DNA from: Cyathus striatus
Lineage: Eukaryota > Basidiomycota > Agaricomycetes > Agaricales > Nidulariaceae
Length of the DNA: 64,000 nucleotides
Assembly: GCA_025738555.1 (NCBI GenBank)
Contig: JAOVFP010000002.1
Location: forward strand, 5,890,001 to 5,954,000
Direction of reading: 5' to 3'
This document shows positions 22,753 through 32,987 of the stretch, piece by piece. The notes under the pieces were generated by a model. The model did no database searches. It was not told where the DNA came from and saw nothing but the letters and a program-made list of their open reading frames with translations. Each line of letters starts with the position of its first letter. Within the stretch, counting starts at the first letter, position 1. The translations under genes were made by a program, and so were the position numbers.

Positions 22753-24497
22753 TTAATAAGTATTTGTGACTCCTAGCTCATTTCTATGTTTCACAAATTT
22801 GTCTCTCTTCAGTGGCTTGGTAAATATATCTGCAGTTTGCTCAGGGTCTTGACAGGAATGAACTTTAATATCACCCCTTTCAACACATTCATGAACAAGA
22901 TGCCAGTGAAGATCAATATGTTTTGTATGTTTGTGAAACTTTGGCTCATTATTTGCTAATGCAGTAGAGCCATCATTATCACCATACAAGACTGTTGATT
23001 TATGCTGAGGAAATCCAAGTTCATGGTAAAGATTCCTTAGCCATTTTGCTTTGCATGAAGATTCTGAGAGCTATATATTCAGCTTCAGTAGTTGAACTTG
23101 CTACCAGAGTTTGCTTCTTTGATGCCCAAGTAATAGCACCACCACCACAGCTTAAATAAGTGTAACCAGTGACTGACTTTAAGTCATAACTGTTGGCATG
23201 TGAAGAGTCAGAATATCCAATAAATGTGTTTTGTGTATCAGAAATATTATCTGGGACTCCATATGTAATGCCATAGTCTCTGGTACCAGCTAAGTAGTGC
23301 AAAAGGTGCTTAGCAGCACTCCAATGCTCCATGCTGGGATTAGCAGTAAATTAAGCCAGAGTATTAACTGTGAAGGCAATATCTGGACATGTAGCAACAG
23401 CTAGAAACTGAACTGAGCTAACTAGAGAGGCATAATCATTGCTTCTATTTGGCTCATGGTATTCAGGATTAGGCACAAGTTGAACATTTGGCTCCATTGG
23501 TATTTTTACTGGGTTGGCATTTTCCATACCAAAACATTTAAGTACAGTTTCAGTATACTGAGTTTTTTTTAAGGTAATAGATTTATCCTTTGTACAATTT
23601 CAATGCCAATCACTTTTCTTGGTACACCTAAATCTGTAATTTCAAATGGCAGGGAAGTCAATATTTTTACAAGTTCATCCATTAAGGAGTCAGAACTTGC
23701 AAAATTTATAATGTCATCTACCCATATGGTAATGACTTGTGAACCACCACTATTTTGATGAATATATACACAGGGATCAGACCTTATATACTTGAACCCT
23801 TTAGTGCACAATTCTTTATTAATAGCAGCATTCCACTGTCACCCAGCTTGTTTTAAAGCATATAGACACTTTTTAAGTAAACAAACTTGTTTTGTGCCAT
23901 TGGAAAAACCATCTGGTTGATGCATATATATAACTTCATCAAGGTCAGCATTCAAGTATGTGCCTTTGAAGTCCATTTGTCTCATTTTTAGACCAAATAT
24001 AGGAACTAAGGCAAATATAGCTCTTATGGTTTCTAGATGTACAACAGGAGAATATGTTTCATTAAAGTCTTGGCCTGGTCTTTGGGAAAAACCCTTTGCC
24101 ACAAGACATGCTTTATGCTTGTCAAGTGCTCCCAAGTTATCAAATTTCTTTGTTAAGACCCATTTGTTTCCAATAGGAACTTTACCTTGTGGGAGATCAA
24201 CCAGTGTCCAAGTACCTTTATTTTTAAGCTGTTCCATCTCCTTTTGAACAGCTTTTTCCCATTGTGGCCATTCCTTTGAGCGTTTGCCTCAGCTAAATTC
24301 TTTGGCTCTTCACTATCTTTATTATCAGTGAAGACCATATAGATGATTTCAGCCATTGACAATTTTATGTCAATTTGGCTACTACTTTCATCTTCTATTT
24401 CATCCAGGAATGCAAGTCTACTGTAATCAATTTCACCTCCAGCAAGGCATTTGCCTCTTCCTGAAATTTCTAACTCTGAATCCTCAATGGAATCCAA
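22753..24497 (-). pseudogene. Copia pol fragment: reverse transcriptase and RNase H
   Basis: RT pieces: GTWTLVDLPQGKVPIGNKWV...LVAKGFSQRPGQDFNETYSPV...QMDFKGTYLNADLDEVIYM (about 24230-23900), then the catalytic region with IWVDDI (family: YVDDM-like) at about 23725. RNase H pieces: IGYS DSSHAN, WASKKQTLVASSTTEAEY (about 23200-23050) and GDNDGSTALANNEPKFHKHTKHID...QTADIFTKPL (22990-22790). Broken by a TGA at 23839-23841 (family Arg after KQAG), a TAA at 23351-23353 (family Gln in LAQF), and at least two single-base frameshifts near 23600 and 23060. Confidence 0.85.
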
Positions 24498-24567
24498 ACC
24501 ATCTAATCATTTTCATTTTGTAGTGGTGCATCCACCATTGATATCATTAATGTGTCCATCAATTACT

Positions 24568-24723
24568 AGTGTATTATTGTGTATAATGACTACTAGCTTA
24601 TACTAATGAATATAAAAGTGATCATGAGTGATCATAGTGTGTTATATTAGTGTATTATTGTGTGTAATGACTACTGGTTAATACTAATGATTGTTAAAGT
24701 GATCATAAGTGATCATGGAGGGG
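24568..24723 (+). repeat. Two-copy about 83-bp tandem duplication
   Basis: AGTGTATTATTGTGT..AATGACTACT...GTGATCATNAGTGATCAT occurs at 24568 and again at about 24651. The second copy ends in ATGGAGGGG directly before the foldback terminus TGTCAGCC. Confidence 0.7.
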
Positions 24724-24841
24724 TGTCAGCCAAATTTATCATTTAAGAGCAGTGTTATATGATATGAGATATCATATAAGGACTATGACTTATGAGTGAG
24801 GCATATTATAAGTAGTATACAGGTTACTCATAAAAACTCAT

Positions 24842-25245
24842 TACTTGTTTCCTATTGTTATTGTAATACTAGTATGTGTACTCATAAGTACTCATTACTT
24901 TATGATTCCTATTGTTATTGTAATACTAGTGTGTGTACTCATAAGTACTCATTACTTTATGATTCCTATTATTATTGTAATACTAATATGTGTACTCATA
25001 AGTACTCATTACTTTATGTTTTCTATTGATATTTTAATACTAGCATGTGTACTCATAAGTACTCATTACTTTATGATTCCTATTGTTATTGTAATACTAG
25101 TATGTGTACTCATAAGTACTCATTACTTTATGTTTTCTATTATTACTGTAATGCTTCCTATTATTATTTTAATAGTATTATGTGTACTCATAAGTGCTCA
25201 TTACTTTATGCTTCCTATTATTATTCTAATAGAATTATGTACGCT
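24842..25245 (+). repeat. About 60-bp tandem repeats, left arm
   Basis: Six to seven units of the type 'CTCATAAGTACTCATTACTTTATG.TTCCTATT.TTATTGTAATACTA.TATGTGTA'. The same family in inverse orientation lies at about 27825-28190. Confidence 0.85.
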
Positions 25246-25510
25246 TTTCAAGTGTGTCACATCTGTCACAATTTTCCCATGCGTTACGTTCGTCACACAT
25301 ATTCCCGCGCCTCATGTTTTTCCCGCGCATCGCATTTGTCACATGCTTCACGCGCATCACGTTCATCACACATATTCCCGCGCTTCATATTTGTCACGTA
25401 CTTCACGCGCGTCACGTTCGTCACATATATTCCCACGCATCACATTTGTCACAATTTTCACGTGCGTCACGTCTGTCACGATTCTCCCACACTACATATA
25501 TATCACACTT

Positions 25511-25890
25511 GTCACGCTTTGGCGCGTTTGTCACGCTTTGGCGCGTTTGTCACGCTTTGGCGCGTTTGTCACGCTTTGGCGCGTTTGTCACGCTTTGGCG
25601 CGTTTGTCACGCTTTGGCGCGTTTGTCACGCTTTGGCGCGTTTGTCACGCTTTGGCGCGTTTGTCACGCTTTGGCGCGTTTGTCACGCTTTGGCGCGTTT
25701 GTCACGCTTTGGCGCGTTTGTCACGCTTTGGCGCGTTTGTCACGCTTTGGCGCGTTTGTCACGCTTTGGCGCGTTTGTCACGCTTTGGCGCGTTTGTCAC
25801 GCTTTGGCGCGTTTGTCACGCTTTGGCGCGTTTGTCACGCTTTGGCGCGTTTGTCACGCTTTGGCGCGTTTGTCACGCTTTGGCGCGTTT
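25511..25890 (+). repeat. 19-bp minisatellite, 20 perfect copies
   Basis: GTCACGCTTTGGCGCGTTT repeated 20 times with no mismatch (380 bp). Because 19 is not a multiple of three, all three forward frames stay open with a 19-residue period, producing large false ORFs. The right arm has a single copy at about 27475-27495. Perfect identity implies recent expansion. Confidence 0.95.
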
Positions 25891-27824
25891 GTCATGCTTT
25901 CATGCGCGTCACGCGTCACGTTTGTCACGCTCTTATGCATGTCACACATCTCACATCTATTTGTCACGCTTTTCATGCTCGTCACAGTGCATTTGTCATG
26001 CTTTGTATGCGTGTCACGCGTCACATAAGTCACATCTGTTTCTTATGATTTGCACATGCATCATAGTCATCATGTCTTTGAGGCTTTCATCATGCTTTCA
26101 CACACATCATAAGTGTTACTCATGTCACATCTTTAAGATTTATAACACATTTCAAGCACATTGTGCTTGCATGTGTATCATGATTGTGCATGTTGATGGG
26201 GTTCCAACAGGTCTATAATGAAAAATGTTCTGTACATTTCATATCCAAGGAATCAGAGCACTCAGTGATGCCACATTTAACCCATATCTCATTACTTAGG
26301 TGGGTAATTCAGCCTCTTGCATTGACAAGTCAGTCATTGATTCAGACCCTGTATGACAATACTGCACATGACTATAGAAAAATGATAGTAAGTTTTTCTT
26401 AGGCAAGAAAGGAGAAAAGACAAAGTAGTCCTTCTGAAAAGAGAACAAGAAGAAAAGAAGGTGATGATGTAGTTGACACTAACTAAAGAATAAAAAAGCA
26501 AGTAATGATCACTGAGCAAGAAAGTGATGAGAAGTACAGGAGGAGGTTTCATATGTATGAATGGATACTAATACTAAAAGAACTATATAACATAATCAGA
26601 GATGTGAAACACATGACAGTGTAGAAGTGTCACATAATCATATAGAGTAAGCATATGACTTAAAAATGTGTGTTGGAGATATAAGAATAACCAATGGTTA
26701 ATGCAAGAATCATGATCATTTAATGACTGAGACATGTGAGTTTGATGTGATGTGGAATCACATATACCAACCATTCTTTCAGATTTGTTATCCATATGTA
26801 ATTCTTTCAGTATATGTCCTTTTCTGTTCAGTTGTTAAATATTTCCAAAATATTCATTTCTATCATAATGATCTCATCATCTCTCATATCCAGACTAACC
26901 ATTATAGTTTTTACTTTGTCATTTAATTACATCTCTAGTTCTGATTATTAAACATCATATCATCCCATTTCCAAATTTCTCATGCTCTGTCAGTGTGGGT
27001 AAGCCTTCAACTACATATACACTCTACATTTTTCATTCTAGTTTCTTATTACTACCACACTTCTATAACTTTCTAATTGCTATTTTCTGTGTTACAATCT
27101 CCAATTCTACAAGTACATATCATTTCATCTGCATATATAATTCACTCTACTATTAAATACTTACTCCACTCTCATGACAACTTGAATAGTGGTAGAGACA
27201 GAAAAATCTGATGGGATTGGAAAGCATTGTATTTGTGAAAAAGTTGCAGTGCACTTGAAAAATGTGACATGCATGAAAAACACATGATGCATTTTTAAAA
27301 AAAAGACATATGTAACATATGTGAAAAGTGTGACATGCATGCAAATTGTCACGGCGTGACGCGCCTCAAAGACGTGACACGTGTGACGAGTGTGAAATGC
27401 GTGACAAATAGATGTGAGATGTGTGACATGCATAAGAGCGTGACAAACGTGACGCGTGACGCGCATGAAAGCATGACAAACGCGCCAAAGCGTGACAAGT
27501 GTGATATATATGTAGTGTGGGAGAATCGTGACAGACGTGACGCACGTGAAAATTGTGACAAATGTGATGCGTGGGAATATATGTGACGAACGTGACGGGC
27601 GGGAAGAACGTGACAAATGTGATGCGTGGGAATATATGTGACGAACGTGACGCGCGTGAAGTACGTGACAAATATGAAGTGCGGGAATATGTGTGATGAA
27701 CGTGATGCGCGTGAAGCATGTGACAAATGCGATGCGCGGGAAAAACATGAGGCGCGGGAATATGTGTGACGAACGTAACGCATGGGAAAATTGTGACAGA
27801 TGTGACACACTTGAAAAGCGTACA

Positions 27825-28190
27825 TAATTCTATTAGAATAATAATAGGAAGCATAAAGTAATGAGCACTTATGAGTACACATGCTAGTATTAAAATAACA
27901 ATAGAAAACATAAAGTAATGAATACTTATGAGTACACATATTAGTATTACAATAATAATAGGAACCATAAAGTAATGAGTACTTATGAATACACACACTA
28001 GTATTACAATAATAGTAGAAATCATAAATTAATGAGTACTTATGAGTACACATAGTAGCATTACAATAATAATAGGAAGCATAAAGTAATGAGTACTTAT
28101 GAGTAGACATAATACAATTGTAATAATAGTAGAAGCATAAAGTAATGAGTACTTATGAATAGCCTGTATATACATATAGTATATGCTTCA
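27825..28190 (-). repeat. About 60-bp tandem repeats, right arm
   Basis: Inverse-orientation counterpart of the left-arm ladder, six to seven units with more substitutions. Confidence 0.8.
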
Positions 28191-28263
28191 CTCATAAAAC
28201 TCAAACCTTATATGATATCCCATATCGTATAAGGCCTATGATAAATGAGAAATTTGGCTGACA

Positions 28264-31200
28264 CTTATGAGCTGGCTCAAGCATAGAGACATGGAAGACA
28301 GGATGTACTGAATGAAAGTTCGTGGGGAGGCATAAGGTGCAAGAGTGGGATCCAGTCTTGGCAATAATCTCATATGGACCATAATACTTCTCAGCAAACT
28401 TTTTTGTGGGATGAGTAGTTTTAAAGAACTTAGCACAGACAAAAGCCTTTGTTCCAATCTTGAACTCCAGAGCTGGCAACCAACAGTTGTCTGCACCTAC
28501 TTGATAGTGCTTTTGAGCAAATGCTATTTCAGTTTTGAGGAGTTCATGAAGTTCTTGGAGGTCAATGGCAAATTCCCGTGCTTTAGCTGCAGTAATGTCT
28601 CGTTCTGGATGAACTGTTATTGCTGGATGATAACCCTTATTGGTGAAGAAGGGGGTTGTATTAGTGGTCGAGCTCAGTGTATTATTATACATGAACTCAG
28701 TGAGAGGGAGTAGAACAGCCCAGTTATCTTGCTGATAATTGCAGTATATTTGAACATACTGTTCTAATACTTGGTTGATCTGTTCTGTTTGTCCATCACC
28801 CTCTGGGTGGTAACCAGAGGTAAAGTGTAACTTCATGTCAAGCACTTTGCCTAATGAACGAAAGAAGTGGGAGATGAATTCTGAACCTCTGTCAGAAGTA
28901 ACATGTCCTGGAACACCATGTTTAGAGAAAATGTGCAAGACAAAGAGTTGAGAAAGTTGAGCAGAAGTGGTGGTGTTATAACAGGGAATGAATATTGCCT
29001 GCTTGCTGAAATGATCTACAATGACCAGTACAGAGTTATACTCTTCTGAACTGGATTTAGGCAACGTCTCAATGAAATCCATGGATATTGAACTCCAAGG
29101 ACGAGCTGGAATTGGGAGTTGTTTCAAAGTGCTGTAGGGTCAATGTCTTTAGGGTTTAGATCACATGCAAGTTGTACAGGACTTACAATAATCCTTGATA
29201 TAAGTACATAGTCCAGGCCAAGTGTATTCTTGCCTTATGATGGACCAGGTTTTATTTTGACCAGGGTGTCCAGCGAGGATGTGATCATGCTTGTACTGAA
29301 GAACACAAAGGTGAAGGGAGTTGTCATTGGGAACATAGATACGTTCATTGAGACGGAGTAATTTGTCTGTTCTGACTGACCAATGACCAGTGGGATCTTG
29401 GAAATGAATAGCAGCAATGGTGTCAGTAGGTTGAGTGATCAGGATATCATGATGAAGTTGCTCAATGTCCATAACCATGCTAGCTCCAAGAATGGGTAGA
29501 AAGAGAATAGTAGCTTGCAGTGAAGTACTGAGTTATTCTTGAGTGAAAACTGGCCTAAAGTTATGCAGATTGACTTTGGCATAGTCATTATCCCCCTCTT
29601 TAGGATAGATGTCCCAGCATCTAGTTAAAGTGTCTGGTTTAGCTCTGAGTTTCCCTGGATGAAAACAAATAACTAGATTAAATTGAGAAAGAGACTCTGA
29701 CCAACAAGCTTGATGGCGAGTAAGAATCTTGGTGGTAGAAAAGTATTCGAGATTCTTGTGGTTAGTGACCACATCGATTGGAATACCTGAACCCTCCAAA
29801 TAATGTCACCATACTTTAAAAGCTTCGAAGATAGCAAGGAGTTCTTTGTCATGGGTGTCATAATTCAACTCCGGGGCAGTGAAGGTCCTGGAGTGGAATG
29901 CTATAGGGTGGATATCGCCATTGTCAGTGATGATAGGGAGAATAGCTCCTAGTGTGTAGTCTGAAGTATTGGTCTCTACTATAATCTGCACATCTGGCAC
30001 CCAGTGCATAAGCACTGGAGCCGTACTGAAAGCATTTTTCAGATGTTTGAATGCCACATGGCATGCAGGGGTAAAATCCCACTTCAAACCCTTTCAGGTA
30101 AGATGTGTTAATGAAATGTCAATAGAAATTGGCGAAGCCAGGGAGAGACTGTACATCTTTCACTTTTCTAGGCTCAGGCCAATCCTGAATCGTTTGGACT
30201 TTGTTCTTAGACATTGTGAGGCCATACAGAGAAAGAACATAACCAAGGTACTCAACAGACTCTGTGTGGAATTCACACTTATCTGCCTGGGCATAAAGAC
30301 CATGCTTTCATAATCGATGTAAGACTTCTTTAATGTGTCAACAGTGTTCCTTGATGTTATTTGAGTAGATAAGGATGTCATTGAGGTAAACTATTACACA
30401 CACATCAAGTAAATCTTTGAAGATGTCATTCATAAAACATTGAAAGGCTGCTGGCACATTGGTAAGTCCAAATGGCATTACTAGCCATTCAAAAGAACAA
30501 TAACAAGTGTGAAAGGCAGTCTTCCATTCATCTCCATCAGTAATATAGACGAGATGGTAAGTGTGGCAAAGGTCGATTTTTGAGTAAATTCGAGCCTTGC
30601 AAGGACTATCAAGGAGGTCGGCAATGAGAGGGAGAGGGTACCTATCCTTCTTGAAGATGGCATTAAGTCCATGAAAATCGACACAAAGCCAAAGTGAACC
30701 ATCCTTCTTCTGGATGAAAAGCACTGGTGCCCCATGTGGAGAATGTGAAGGGCAAATAAAGCCAATGCAAAGATGTTCATCTATGAACTCTTGCAGTGAT
30801 CCAAGCTCAGATTGAGAAAGAGAATACACTGTACCAACTGGAGGGGCAGTGCCTTCTTCCAGATTGATTTTGAGATCATAAGAACAGTGTGGAGCAAGTG
30901 TATCTGCCTGAGTTTTGCTGAAGATGTCAGCAAACTCATAGTATTCCGAGGGAACATTAGAAAGGTCAATGGTCTCTGTGGCCATAGCAGCAGCAGCAGA
31001 CACAGAGACTACAGCACCGAGATGCATCCTGAAGGTTGGAGAACCTTCAAGTTTGCTAGCTTTAAGAAACATGGCAGCATTGATTATAGAGATGCTCAGA
31101 GGTGGACGTGAATCTGACAGAGGAAATGATGGCTCATCTGGTGAAGTATGTGGCAATGAAGGAATATCCTTCAGAGCAGGGGTCGACAGGAGCAGAGTAG

Positions 31201-31870
31201 ATTCTTCTGTGGCAGTGGTTTGGAAGTGAAGTATGTGTCTCTGTACCCAGTCAATCAATGGATTGTATTGGGTGAGCCAGTTAAATCCTAGAACCATGGA
31301 GCAAGAAGAATCAAGCAGAGTCACATATAGTGCAAGGGGAATACATTCGCCAGGTGGAGATGTTACAGGTAAATTTATACACTCTGTAAGCATAGAATTT
31401 GTGGTGCCATCAAACAGTCATAATGCTATTGGGGTTATTGAAGTGGTAGGTAGGTGATTTGTCTGAATGAAAAACGAATCAATGAAACAATGAGTAGAGC
31501 CAGAGTCAATGAGGGCAGCATAGGTAAGAGTAGAGTTTGGTGTTACATGAGATGGAGAGGTGAGTGGTATATGTACAGCCTGGGGATCAGAAAGAGTGGA
31601 CACATTAAGTCTTACCTCCATGAGAGCACAAGGGAGAGGAACGTGGCCCTCAACTTGTGTGGAGTTGCAAGGGCCATGCTCTATTTTTTTGAACTCCCTT
31701 TAGTGAGGCTCACTGAGGCAGATGCCTCAGGGGAAATAGCAGTGGCACAGGCTCTTGCAGCCATAGAGGTAGCTTTGCAGCAATCCTTGGCCATGTGGCT
31801 AGGTCTGGCACAAAACAAGCAAAGCTTGTTATCCAAGCAATGCTTGCATTCCTCTGGGAGCAACTTGCCA
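28264..31870 (-). pseudogene. Gypsy pol: protease, RT, RNase H, integrase
   Basis: In order on the minus strand: zinc knuckle CLFCARPSHMAKDC (about 31800); protease LIDSGSTHCFID (about 31510); RT with APVLFIQKKDGSLWLCVDFHGLN, MPFGLTNVPAAFQ and YLNDILIYS (about 30380; the second catalytic Asp of YxDD is Asn, so inactive); RNase H (30087-29533; [24 protein letters not shown]); integrase HHCC ILAGHPGQNKTW...CKSCTTC; integrase core MDFIE, TSDRGSEFIS, HPEGDGQTEQ (D, D, E all present). Stops at 30338, 29806 and 29161 and several near 30400-30100 and 29150 fall where the family has Arg (CGA) or Gln. Not functional. Confidence 0.9.
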
Positions 31871-31992
31871 TCAGGCTCAAGCTTACCAGTCAGGTCAGGT
31901 GCCTGAGAGGCAGGAGGCCGAGGTTGGCTCCTGTTGGGTCTGTGGGGTAAAGACCTGGAGGAAGTACTGGGAAGGTTGACACAAGCAGCACT

Positions 31993-31998
31993 GGGAAT
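31993..31998 (+). other. KDZ target-site duplication, left copy
   Basis: GGGAAT (ATTCCC on the gypsy coding strand), matching 51258-51263. Deleting 31999-51257 plus one copy rejoins the gypsy gag frame exactly. Confidence 0.75.
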
Positions 31999-32008
31999 CC
32001 ACTAGTAC

Positions 32009-32900
32009 TGACAACTTTTGTCAAGCTTCCACCTGCAACTGCAGTAAGCTTGCTTGGTAATGTGCAGGGGTTTTTTTTTTGAAGCAGCTTCATGTATTTG
32101 CAGTATATGAGCTTCATAATTGCACTGTTGCTTCATTGTATTACAGTTCAAGCTTCATAATCACTTCATGTAGTTGCACTCTGAGCTTCATGATTGTACT
32201 GTTGCTTTATGTTGTTACAGTTTGAGCTTCATAGTGGCTTCATGTGGTTGCACTCTGAGCTTCATGTTTGTACTATTGCTTCATGTTGTTACAGTTTGAG
32301 CTTCATGATAGCTTCATGTCGTTGCACTCTGAGCTTCATGATTGTACTGTTGCTTCATGTTGTTACAGTTTGAGCTTCATAATAGCTTCATATGGTTGCA
32401 CTCTGAGCTTCATGATTATACTGTTGCTTTATGTTGTTACAGTTTGAGCTTCATAATAGCTTCATATGGTTGCACTCTGAGCTTCATGATTATACTGTTG
32501 CTTTATGTTGTTACAGTTTGAGCTTCATAATAGCTTCATGTGGTTGCACTCTGAGCTTCATGTTTGTACTGTTGCTTCATAGTGTTACAGTTTGAGCTTC
32601 ATGATGGCTTCATGTGGTTGCACTTTAAGCTTCATAATTGTACTATTGCTTTATGATGTTACAGTTCAAGCTTCATGATAGTGTCATGTAGTTGCACTCT
32701 GAGCTTCATAATTGTACTGTTGCTTCATGGTATTACAGTTCAAGCTTCATGATGGCTTTATGTTTCAACTGTTACTTTATATTATCACAGTCTGAGCTTC
32801 ATATTTCCTTTATCACATAACAGTCTCAGCTTCACATTTGTATTGTTGCTTCATATAGCTGCATTCCACACTTCATATTTTCATTTTTGCTTTATGTTAT
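32009..32900. repeat. KDZ left TIR with GCTTCATG minisatellite
   Basis: Terminal palindromic core TGACAACTTTTGTCA, about 110 bp of unique TIR, then about ten units of about 73 bp. Each unit is two related 36-bp halves centred on GAGCTTCATG (e.g. ...GTTGCACTCTGAGCTTCATG and ...GTTACAGTTTGAGCTTCATG). GCTTCATG recurs about every 18 bp. Such subterminal arrays usually serve as transposase binding sites; that is inference here. Confidence 0.8.
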
Positions 32901-32987
32901 TTTACTCCTAGTATCATCTTGCTTTACATGGTTGGTGCACTTTTATTTATGTGATTCTTAGTAATATTTCCACAATATTCCTTTTAT

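Larger units (their letters stand above)
22507..24540 (-). mobile_element. Truncated Ty1/copia retrotransposon
   Basis: Carries the 3' half of copia pol plus 3' LTR; gag, protease, integrase and the 5' LTR are missing. The 5' side ends near 24.5 kb, just before the tandem duplication and foldback element. Minus-strand orientation, same as the gypsy element. Confidence 0.8.
24724..28263. mobile_element. Foldback-like element with tandem-repeat TIRs
   Basis: Begins TGTCAGCCAAATTT at 24724 and ends with its reverse complement at 28263. Each arm has the same order: a unique about 110-bp end; a ladder of about 60-bp units built on GTACTCATAAGTACTCATTAC (left about 24840-25240, right about 27825-28190); then a dense field of YGTCACRY motifs with CpG-rich spacers (left 25250-26040, right 27340-27810). 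The arms differ mainly in copy number; the left carries a 19-bp minisatellite of 20 copies where the right has one. The 1.1-kb centre has no gene. It sits at the broken 3' end of the gypsy pol. The inverted layout argues against two LTRs of one element. No clear target duplication; GGAGGGG just left of the left end resembles a polypurine tract, so an inverted pair of LTR-like sequences is the main alternative. Confidence 0.65.
28264..31998 (-). mobile_element. Ty3/gypsy element, 3' segment (pol side)
   Basis: Downstream half of the gypsy element whose gag and 5' LTR lie at 51258-53362. Contains the gag zinc knuckle, protease, RT, RNase H and integrase. The 3' LTR is absent: the integrase reading frame (last family residues MLEPAHK) runs straight into the foldback terminus at 28263. 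Confidence 0.85.

Noticed and set aside
25511..25890. CRISPR array
   Set aside because: Units are contiguous 19-mers with no spacers, in a eukaryotic transposon.
24845..26218. Very long + strand open frames (up to 457 codons), open in all three frames
   Set aside because: They are produced by the 19-bp and 60-bp repeats; the peptides just cycle through SRFGAFVTLWRVCHALARL and have no domain.
24724..28263. Pair of LTRs of the gypsy element
   Set aside because: The two copies are inverted, not direct, and the gypsy 5' LTR at 52685-53362 is a different sequence starting TGTCATATCC.
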